Assembly (NCBI GenBank): GCA_014729055.1
Contig: WJKO01000155.1
Coordinates: 1-10,440 of the forward strand
Reading direction: 5' to 3'
Length of the DNA: 10,440 bases
DNA from: Promethearchaeota archaeon
Lineage (GTDB): Archaea; Asgardarchaeota; Lokiarchaeia; Sigyniarchaeales; Promethearchaeaceae
A model generated the notes under the pieces. That model had not been told where the DNA came from and searched no databases. It was given only the letters and a program-made list of their open reading frames with translations. Made by a program: the position numbers and the translations under genes. The stretch's first letter is position 1, and each line of letters starts with the position of its first letter. Shown one piece after another: positions 1 to 5,306 of the stretch.

Positions 1-716
1 GGTAAGAGTAGGATCATAAAAGCAATTAGACCAATAGTGGCTCCTGCCGTAGTGTCAAAACCAACAGTTAAGTCTTCTAATAGTTTCGCCGAAAATTGTG
101 GAATTGAACCAAATACCAATTGAAGAACAATAGTCATTAATCCGGTTATAATTCCGCTTACAACATATACTTGTAAGAATATTTTCCATCCAAATCGTCC
201 CTCAACCGTTTTTCCAATGAAATAGATAATAATTAAATTGAAAATCAAGGAAATAATATTACCCGGATTAAAAATGGATGTTATCAAGGTTATTGAATAC
301 AACCATGTAGCACTGAGTATTTTAGCAGTAGAGAGGAAGAAAAATTGATCAACACCAGGAATTAATATCAAAAGATAAACAATAAATTGAATTAACATCA
401 AACTATACGTTGCTTTGAGATTTGTTTTTGATTTAAATGGATTGATAAGACTTCTACCACGTGAAGCCCCTCTCTGCTCTCCTCCCATAGCATCGCTTGA
501 AGACCCTAAATCATAACTTGTACTTTCAATATGACTTGGATACGAATGAGATGACCGCGGCACTAAATTTTTTGCTGTATAAGGATCATTCTTATATTTA
601 AAGGAACATTCATGGTTTTCGGGTAGTCTGTGCTTTGTACAGAACTGTTCCCCACAATATCTACATTTAAATGGAAGATAATCGATATCTATATCACAAA
701 AACTACATTTCACCAT
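1..716 (-). CDS. AN1 zinc finger fused to rhomboid-like membrane domain, likely pseudoprotease (C-terminus off the window)
   Basis: The 238 visible codons start at the ATG at 716, with GGAG at 725-728 eight bases upstream, and run off the left edge. Residues 4-37 form a complete AN1 zinc finger: C4, C7, C18, C21, C26, H29, H35, C37. A Ser/Gly/Arg-rich linker (about 38-100) leads to hydrophobic segments near 102-122, 138-149, 153-168, 178-202 and 224-238. Residues 156-193 (SLIFN, then IG..VEGRFGW, then YVVSG) match the rhomboid TM2-TM3 region. The family His of the HxxxN motif is Ser156, while Asn160 is kept. The GxSG motif reads T222-T-A224-G225, so the nucleophile Ser is Ala. From family knowledge this suggests an inactive rhomboid (derlin or iRhom type). 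The TM6 catalytic His lies off the window, so inactivity is likely but unproven. The finger should face the cytosol. The gene lies downstream of, and codirectional with, the AN1-M50 protease gene, with which it shares the finger and the following Asp/Asn-Pro-Tyr stretch. Confidence 0.87.
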   Translation of the reverse strand, partial: MVKCSFCDIDIDYLPFKCRYCGEQFCTKHRLPENHECSFKYKNDPYTAKNLVPRSSHSYPSHIESTSYDLGSSSDAMGGEQRGASRGRSLINPFKSKTNLKATYSLMLIQFIVYLLILIPGVDQFFFLSTAKILSATWLYSITLITSIFNPGNIISLIFNLIIIYFIGKTVEGRFGWKIFLQVYVVSGIITGLMTIVLQLVFGSIPQFSAKLLEDLTVGFDTTAGATIGLIAFMILLL

Positions 717-724
717 AAATAATT

Positions 725-728
725 CTCC
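725..728 (-). promoter_or_regulatory. Shine-Dalgarno site of the AN1-rhomboid gene
   Basis: On the minus strand GGAG lies eight bases before the ATG at 716. It supports this start, and with it the whole AN1 finger at the N-terminus. Confidence 0.6.
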
Positions 729-783
729 AAGCTTGATGATAAAAAATATCCAAACAAAACAAAGAAATGTTCTCTATTGTCTA

Positions 784-794
784 TTTTTATAATC
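784..794 (-). promoter_or_regulatory. Possible TATA element for the AN1-rhomboid gene
   Basis: The minus strand reads ATTATAAAAAT in the 130-base spacer between the two AN1 genes. Transcription starting about 25 bases downstream would give a leader of roughly 40-45 bases that includes the GGAG site. This suggests the gene can be transcribed separately from the upstream M50 gene. The spacer is AT-rich, so a chance match is possible. Confidence 0.35.
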
Positions 795-820
795 TTTACT
801 AGTATTAACTCGTTATGAAT

Positions 821-844
821 AAAAAAATTTTGCGTTATAAAAAA
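821..844 (-). terminator. T-run terminator after the AN1-M50 gene
   Basis: Just after the M50 stop codon the minus strand has a run of six T (839-844) and a run of seven T (821-827). Archaeal intrinsic termination needs mainly U-rich tracts, so this is a plausible terminator. No hairpin is evident. Confidence 0.45.
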
Positions 845-846
845 TT

Positions 847-1959
847 TTAACTCGATATAAGAGAAGGAGAATTTATCTGACCTTGAATAGTAAAACTTAC
901 TATACATAATGCAATTAAAACAATTAACATAACCAACCAGAGCTTTGGTCTCCATTTCTTTATATTTTCTCCATCTAATATACCAAATGGTAACATATTG
1001 AAAGTTCCCAGCGTAAAATTGAAGACAGCACCTGTTGCTAACCAATAATTCCACGGACTTATATTGTATGTTATTAAAGCTAGACCTAGCATGATGGATC
1101 CTAAAACAACGTTTGATAGAGGTCCTGCTAATTTACATAATCCTGTTTCTCGATTGATATTTTCGAGCCCCAAGACAACGACAGCACCAGGTAATGCAAA
1201 TTTTACCGGTAAAAATAGACAAATAATCGTCATAACAACCCCATTTTTAAATAAGCGGAACTTGGTTTGTAATTCGAAGCTTCTTGCAGTTTGCCTATGT
1301 GAAAACTCATGAGTTAAGAAGGACATCAAATAGAAAATTGAGAGCACCAAAATCTGTGCAAACAATAATTCAAAATTAAAGTTTATGGCTGAAAAGACTT
1401 CTTTTAGGGACATAGAGGTTGCATTCATTAATTGAATAATAATAATTATAAATTGAGTGAATAAACCAGAACTCACTAATAATAATAATAATACAGACGC
1501 AAACACAAAATGATATAATTCTGATTTCTCTGGCCATAGTATTCCTGGGATTTCTACCCCAGATTCTGGATTAAAGGCATCATCAGGGATATTCTTTTCA
1601 GCCCGGTGCCATATATATGAACCATCTGTATAAACATAATCCTCTTCTTCTTCCTCTGTGGGCATCAATTGAACATTTGAAGGCTGGGTATATTGTTGAT
1701 TATCTTGCTGGTTTGATGCAACATTGTTTTGTTGTTCGTAATACACACCTTCTGGTTTGAGAAGTGGTTCCGATCCTAGTTCTTCTGGAGAAACTAATTG
1801 GTTACCAGTTCCAGTTTTATAATCGTATGGATTTAAGATGGGTTTTAAAGGACAATCATGCATATTTGTAGGAAAATGTTCTTCACAATAATCTTGGTTA
1901 CAGTAAGAGCAGTGTTTCAAATTATCAAATTCACGTCCACAATAATAACAAATGGGCAT
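847..1959 (-). CDS. AN1 zinc finger fused to site-2 protease-like (M50) intramembrane metalloprotease
   Basis: A 370-residue protein. Residues 4-36 are a complete AN1 finger: C4, C7, C17, C20, C25, H28, H34, C36. Residues 50-112 form a polar linker rich in Gln/Asn with a Glu run at 102-106. Hydrophobic segments lie at about 150-177, 192-214, 240-264, 276-297, 305-322 and 338-358. The second carries H217-E-x-x-H221, the zinc-binding HExxH motif of M50 proteases. A later segment carries N321-x-x-P324-x-x-x-x-D329-G330, the family's third zinc-ligand motif. The active site therefore looks intact, unlike that of the rhomboid neighbour. Family knowledge: M50 enzymes cleave substrates within the membrane. 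That the AN1 finger recruits cytosolic ubiquitin or AAA-ATPase factors is inference from eukaryotic AN1 proteins. The ATG at 1959 has no Shine-Dalgarno site but lies about 25 bases from a TATA element, so the mRNA is probably leaderless. Poly-Leu (157-161) and poly-Ile (171-175) stretches come from AAT-type triplet repeats. Confidence 0.92.
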   Translation of the reverse strand: MPICYYCGREFDNLKHCSYCNQDYCEEHFPTNMHDCPLKPILNPYDYKTGTGNQLVSPEELGSEPLLKPEGVYYEQQNNVASNQQDNQQYTQPSNVQLMPTEEEEEDYVYTDGSYIWHRAEKNIPDDAFNPESGVEIPGILWPEKSELYHFVFASVLLLLLVSSGLFTQFIIIIIQLMNATSMSLKEVFSAINFNFELLFAQILVLSIFYLMSFLTHEFSHRQTARSFELQTKFRLFKNGVVMTIICLFLPVKFALPGAVVVLGLENINRETGLCKLAGPLSNVVLGSIMLGLALITYNISPWNYWLATGAVFNFTLGTFNMLPFGILDGENIKKWRPKLWLVMLIVLIALCIVSFTIQGQINSPSLISS

Positions 1960-1982
1960 GATATCAAATATGGTAAAAACGA

Positions 1983-1990
1983 GTATAAAT
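1983..1990. promoter_or_regulatory. Bidirectional TATA element shared by the AN1-M50 gene and the E-set/zinc gene
   Basis: The plus strand reads GTATAAAT and the minus strand ATTTATAC, so one element matches an archaeal TATA box in both directions. A-rich stretches suitable for TFB recognition (BRE) flank it on each side. On the minus strand the M50 ATG (1959) lies about 25 bases away, where transcription should begin, predicting a leaderless mRNA. On the plus strand a start near 2012 would give a leader of roughly 18 bases containing GAGG before the ATG at 2030. The match is visible in sequence; its use is inference. Confidence 0.6.
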
Positions 1991-2020
1991 TTTTTTAACT
2001 TTGAAAAATAAATTGGAAAT

Positions 2021-2024
2021 GAGG
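2021..2024 (+). promoter_or_regulatory. Shine-Dalgarno site of the E-set/zinc-finger gene
   Basis: GAGG lies five bases before the ATG at 2030 and decides that start. An ATG at 2019 overlaps the site but is in another frame. Confidence 0.6.
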
Positions 2025-2029
2025 AAAAA

Positions 2030-2509
2030 ATGGCAGAAAAAATTACGGCAGATATTGAAATATTGTTCCACCCAGATCTCTCTTTGGATATTAAGGAGAT
2101 AAGACTTTTGTATTCATTAGATGGCGGAAAGGCATGGGATGATTATTATGCTAATAAATTAAGTGGAGATAAATACAATATAACGATGTACGATATGCCA
2201 GAAAATGCACAAATTGAGTTTTATATCGAGATTTTATTGAAAGATGGTAGAGTAATGAAAGCTCAAAAGAAGACAGATAATTACAAAACGAGGCTTTTAG
2301 ACCAAGGTGAAGGGGTCTATAAAGCACAAGTTAGGATTCGAGAGGTTAGACAAACTCATAGAAAGTGTATCATTTGTGGATCTCTCATTCAAGGTATTCA
2401 ATGTACGACTCCTGAATGTGAAGCAACTTATTGTCCGATATGTAATAGATTGTTACCTCCTCATAGTAATTACTGCCCTTGGGATAAACAGATGATTAGT
2501 GATTCGTAA
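2030..2509 (+). CDS. Soluble protein with beta-rich (Ig/E-set-like) N-domain and C-terminal Cys/His zinc cluster
   Basis: A 159-residue protein of no recognised family. Residues 1-105 alternate beta-prone stretches and turns (YSLDGGKAW at 28-36, YIEILLKDGR at 65-74), resembling an Ig/E-set sandwich of the kind that reads as Y-x-I-x-x-x-D-G. Residues 113-149 hold C113, C116, C125, C130, C135, C138, H145 and C149. This is enough for two zinc ions, but the spacing fits neither a canonical RING nor a plain double ribbon; RING-like or treble-clef is a guess. There is no signal peptide or membrane segment, so it should be cytosolic. It is transcribed divergently from the AN1-M50 gene with a shared promoter region, suggesting coordinated expression and perhaps a role as a soluble adaptor for the two membrane proteins. 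The start is set by GAGG five bases upstream. A T-run follows the stop. A general nucleic-acid or protein-binding role is equally possible. Confidence 0.82.
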   Translation: MAEKITADIEILFHPDLSLDIKEIRLLYSLDGGKAWDDYYANKLSGDKYNITMYDMPENAQIEFYIEILLKDGRVMKAQKKTDNYKTRLLDQGEGVYKAQVRIREVRQTHRKCIICGSLIQGIQCTTPECEATYCPICNRLLPPHSNYCPWDKQMISDS

Positions 2510-2518
2510 TTCATGAAA

Positions 2519-2530
2519 TTTTTTATTCTC
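2519..2530 (+). terminator. T-run terminator after the E-set/zinc-finger gene
   Basis: Six T starting ten bases after the stop codon, followed by further pyrimidines, match an archaeal U-tract terminator. No stem is visible. Confidence 0.4.
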
Positions 2531-2536
2531 ATTATA

Positions 2537-2566
2537 AAAAGATTGTAAAAGATTGTAAAAAATTGT
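2537..2566. repeat. Three 10-base tandem repeats between convergent genes
   Basis: AAAAGATTGT occurs twice in a row (2537-2546, 2547-2556) and is followed by the one-mismatch copy AAAAAATTGT (2557-2566). A related AAAAATTGT lies a few bases further on, inside the end of the minus-strand gene. On the minus strand each unit supplies a run of four to six T, so the array could act as a multi-step terminator for the 69-residue gene, whose stop codon is at 2568. Confidence 0.7.
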
Positions 2567-2567
2567 T

Positions 2568-2777
2568 TTAAAAATTGTCTTGTTGCCATTCTCGAACAAT
2601 TTCCATAAATTCATCCTTTGATATACCCAAATCTGGAAAATCCGTCTCTAATTCTTTTACATAATCATCTATCGTGTTTTTCTTCTTTACGGATAATTTT
2701 TTCCTTGAATTATCCGAAGCGTCTTTTTTACTAATATTTCCTAAAGATCTTTGCCAGTCCAATACAGATATTGTCAT
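2568..2777 (-). CDS. Small charged protein of unknown function
   Basis: A 69-residue hypothetical protein I do not recognise. Residues 1-15 are mildly hydrophobic (MTISVLDWQRSLGNI). Residues 17-34 are Lys/Ser-rich and probably disordered. Residues 36-69 look like two short acidic helices around a turn at P48-D-L-G-I. There are no cysteines, no membrane segment and no signal peptide. The ATG at 2777 is preceded by GAGGTG at 2789-2794, a six-base match to the archaeal anti-Shine-Dalgarno sequence, with an 11-base gap; this supports translation. It lies 200 bases downstream of the methyltransferase on the same strand but appears to have its own promoter region. It could be a small regulatory or adaptor protein; no function can be assigned. 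Confidence 0.62.
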   Translation of the reverse strand: MTISVLDWQRSLGNISKKDASDNSRKKLSVKKKNTIDDYVKELETDFPDLGISKDEFMEIVREWQQDNF

Positions 2778-2788
2778 CTTTTGTATAG

Positions 2789-2794
2789 CACCTC
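2789..2794 (-). promoter_or_regulatory. Shine-Dalgarno site of the 69-residue gene
   Basis: GAGGTG on the minus strand is complementary to CACCTC at the 3' end of archaeal 16S rRNA. It lies 11 bases before the ATG at 2777 and is the main evidence that this small frame is a real gene. Confidence 0.6.
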
Positions 2795-2811
2795 TATTCT
2801 TTTCATTTTTT

Positions 2812-2855
2812 ATGTGTGTGGGTTTTTAAAAAAAATAAAATGTGTAGGTGTGTGT
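2812..2855. repeat. GT-rich imperfect repeats around an A/T core in the spacer after the methyltransferase
   Basis: Two GT-rich stretches (2812-2822, ATGTGTGTGGG; 2840-2855, ATGTGTAGGTGTGTGT) flank an A/T-only core (about 2823-2839). On the minus strand the core contains TTTAAAAA, a weak TATA candidate that would give the 69-residue gene a leader of about 25 bases holding its GAGGTG site. The GT (minus-strand CA) blocks could be operator half-sites or simple low-complexity sequence. The rest of the 200-base spacer (2778-2977) shows no gene. Confidence 0.4.
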
Positions 2856-2957
2856 AAACTAGTTACAAATTATTGATGCATAAATAATTATTTAAAAGGA
2901 AAGACCGCTGGTGTTCTTAAACTCTAAAAAATATATTCAACAAAATCAATGAAATTA

Positions 2958-2998
2958 TTTCAATTAAATTTGTTTAATTAACCTGTTTCAATTAAATT
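2958..2998. repeat. 13-base direct repeat straddling the methyltransferase stop codon
   Basis: TTTCAATTAAATT occurs at 2958-2970 and again at 2986-2998. The second copy encodes the last residues of the methyltransferase (NLIE); the first lies just beyond its stop codon at 2978-2980. It could be a small local duplication, the scar of an insertion, or a chance result of AT richness. Confidence 0.65.
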
Positions 2999-5290
2999 AT
3001 TTACTAAATTATCAATTTCATGAAGTTCAACTTGTAAAAGATCTTTAACATCCGATCTAGTTATCTTATTCCTTTTTTTAAGTTCGTTCTCAATCTTTTG
3101 GCAACAAGAAGTTCCGATACTAGATAGAGTAATATGCAGCTTATTATTTATATCAAAAGAGGGTATCTTAAACATTAAAGGACGCCGATGTATTGCCATT
3201 GCTCCACCCAAACCCTTAGGTTGTAATGGTTTTATTTTTTTATTGAGAATGGGTGAATTTAAAATCGCACATAAGTAATGCGCCTCATACTCGTCCTCAG
3301 TAGTATAATACCACGTTTTAACGTCCATTAGTATGTCTTGAATTTCTATCTTGTGTTTATCTAATTCTAATTTAATAGAAGACTTCCTATCTAGAACACA
3401 ACAAGTGATATTTTTCCCAGTGGCATTATATGCGACAATGTATTGCTTATTAAATTTTTGCTTGGTAAGAAGGGCATTATAATCGAGTCTATCCAATATA
3501 CTGGGGAACCTCGAAGCAGACTTTTCAGTTCTTCTATTTTCCCAAGTCTTTTCTATAAAATCTAACCACTTCTTCGCATTACTGCAATCTAAATCCCTTA
3601 AGTTCTCTACTGTTAGTGTTTTATAATTTTGCTTATTTCTTTCGATTGGTAAGACTATTAAGTCTAACTTATTACACCCAAAAGGAATGATTTCAGTTGC
3701 TGATAATGTGCAGAATAAAAATTTCTTCTCAATTTTACCTTTATAGTTCACTTTCCATGGTCTTTTACTTTTTTTTAAGGTTGCTGGTGATGTTCTAAAA
3801 TTATAATTAGATTGTTCTTCACTTAAAATCTTAACAAAATAAAATGCTTTGGGAAAAATACTCGCCCCAACTTGAAATTTATCATAGTAAAAACTATTAT
3901 TTTCATTAGATAATTTAGGAGGATAATATTGAAATGGCGTAATAGATAGTTGATTACCTACATCAGCAAGCGAAACATTCCGATTATCCAATTCTCCGCT
4001 GTACTTATAGGATAATACCGGATATTCTGTTTTACCTTTGTTAAGACCAATCAATAGACAAGCAGGCATATTAAAAACGGGTTTTACATCTCCTAAATCA
4101 ATAATCTCCAATAATTTCAGTTTAGGATAATCAAACTTTCTGAAATTAATATGTTGCATCGTGCCCCCTATAACACTTCTCGGCATAACGAATCCAATGA
4201 TCCCGTCCGTTTTTAGAAATTTATGGACACTCTTGCGAAAGAATAAAGCAGCCATTTCGATCTGTGAAAACAAATGCACATCCGATGTATCAAGTAACTT
4301 ATACTTGAGAACTTCTTTTTTTAGGAAGTCTTGATATTTCTTGTTTTTAATCGAACGCATTACGATCCAAGGAGGGTTGCCCAATATAATACCATAACGC
4401 TCTTTTAATGTATTATAAATTAAAAGATTGGGTGGAGATAGGCTGTCTCTATTGTAGATTGGTATTTGATCAATTGATTCTATTTTATTATCATAAAGGG
4501 CAAGAATATAATTTACCCTTGCTATGAAACACGCAAGAGGATTCAGCTCATAACCAACTATGGTTTTAGTAATCTTTTTTGTAGAACAGCCCATTTTCAA
4601 AAGTTTTTTAATTAAATAAAATAGGAAAATTCCAGATCCAGATGAAGGATCTAGAATTTTTGGAATTTCGTGCCTATCATTCACATTCTTTAAAGAGAAT
4701 ACGCGATCAATAAGAAGATTAGCTATCCATTTGGGTGTATAATATTCTCCAGTTGTTATTCTGTCTTCTTGATATATCAATTCCTCATATATTTTCAGAA
4801 AGATATCTTCATCAACTTGAGAAAAACTGTATTTTTCTAAGCGTTTTAATAGGAATTCAATAGATTTCTTCGTGTGATCCCTAAATTGGTCTCTTAAAAG
4901 CCATTTAGAAGGATCCGGATTGAGTAAATCCTCGAAATCTATTCCCAAGCTTACTTCTTTAAGATAATTACCCTTCAAGATATCAAGAGGATTTGACAAA
5001 CCAATCGTAGTTAATTCGTTAATCCTTAGATATAAACATATTTTGGTAAACATTACAAGATATAATTGATTTAAAAACAATTTCTCGTTTTTGAATAACT
5101 CAATATCATATCGATATTTGAGATCATTTTTCCAACTTTCTAAATCCTCATCAAAAATTCTTTTTTGGGAATACTTGGTCCATAGCTTACGTAAATTCCC
5201 AGAAACTTGATTGAATGTAGCACTTTTTATAGAAAATATCTCAGATATGCCCTCAGCAGACAAAGATTTAGAAGAATTCACATATACCAC
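2978..5290 (-). CDS. N6-adenine DNA methyltransferase, Eco57I/type IIG-like, without visible nuclease
   Basis: A 770-residue protein that transfers a methyl group from S-adenosylmethionine to adenine in DNA. Residues 1-175 are mostly helical and resemble the N-terminal part of Eco57I-type methylases. The gamma-class motifs follow in order: motif X T180-GEYYTP, motif I D214-PSSGSG, motif II G246-YELNP, motif III-like R281-DS, and catalytic motif IV N305-PPW. Residues from about 400 to 700 should be the target-recognition region, with basic stretches at 506-521. The C-terminus is helical and charged. I see no PD-ExK nuclease signature near the N-terminus and no restriction gene nearby, so it looks like an orphan methylase or the modification part of a system lost or lying elsewhere. 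The frame opens with GTG at 5290; GTG at 5281 is an alternative, and neither has a clear ribosome site. It starts 17 bases after the phosphatase stop on the same strand, so cotranscription is possible. Confidence 0.93.
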   Translation of the reverse strand: MVYVNSSKSLSAEGISEIFSIKSATFNQVSGNLRKLWTKYSQKRIFDEDLESWKNDLKYRYDIELFKNEKLFLNQLYLVMFTKICLYLRINELTTIGLSNPLDILKGNYLKEVSLGIDFEDLLNPDPSKWLLRDQFRDHTKKSIEFLLKRLEKYSFSQVDEDIFLKIYEELIYQEDRITTGEYYTPKWIANLLIDRVFSLKNVNDRHEIPKILDPSSGSGIFLFYLIKKLLKMGCSTKKITKTIVGYELNPLACFIARVNYILALYDNKIESIDQIPIYNRDSLSPPNLLIYNTLKERYGIILGNPPWIVMRSIKNKKYQDFLKKEVLKYKLLDTSDVHLFSQIEMAALFFRKSVHKFLKTDGIIGFVMPRSVIGGTMQHINFRKFDYPKLKLLEIIDLGDVKPVFNMPACLLIGLNKGKTEYPVLSYKYSGELDNRNVSLADVGNQLSITPFQYYPPKLSNENNSFYYDKFQVGASIFPKAFYFVKILSEEQSNYNFRTSPATLKKSKRPWKVNYKGKIEKKFLFCTLSATEIIPFGCNKLDLIVLPIERNKQNYKTLTVENLRDLDCSNAKKWLDFIEKTWENRRTEKSASRFPSILDRLDYNALLTKQKFNKQYIVAYNATGKNITCCVLDRKSSIKLELDKHKIEIQDILMDVKTWYYTTEDEYEAHYLCAILNSPILNKKIKPLQPKGLGGAMAIHRRPLMFKIPSFDINNKLHITLSSIGTSCCQKIENELKKRNKITRSDVKDLLQVELHEIDNLVNNLIETG

Positions 5291-5306
5291 AAATACTTTC
5301 GTTAAT

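Noticed and set aside
710..1054. Minus-strand open frame of 114 codons over the end of the AN1-M50 gene and the spacer
   Set aside because: It overlaps the well-supported M50 frame on the same strand in another phase, and its translation is low-complexity with no domain or ribosome site.
1064..1312. Plus-strand open frame opposite the AN1-M50 gene
   Set aside because: It is antisense to the conserved protease core, including the region between the two metal motifs, and shows no motif of its own.
1435..1492. AAT-type triplet microsatellites in the M50 gene as a possible phase-variation switch
   Set aside because: Triplet slippage stays in frame and would only lengthen or shorten a poly-Leu or poly-Ile membrane stretch, and the tracts have only about five units.
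2978..5290. Full type IIG restriction-modification enzyme
   Set aside because: No PD-ExK or other nuclease signature could be found by eye at either end, so only the methyltransferase activity is claimed.
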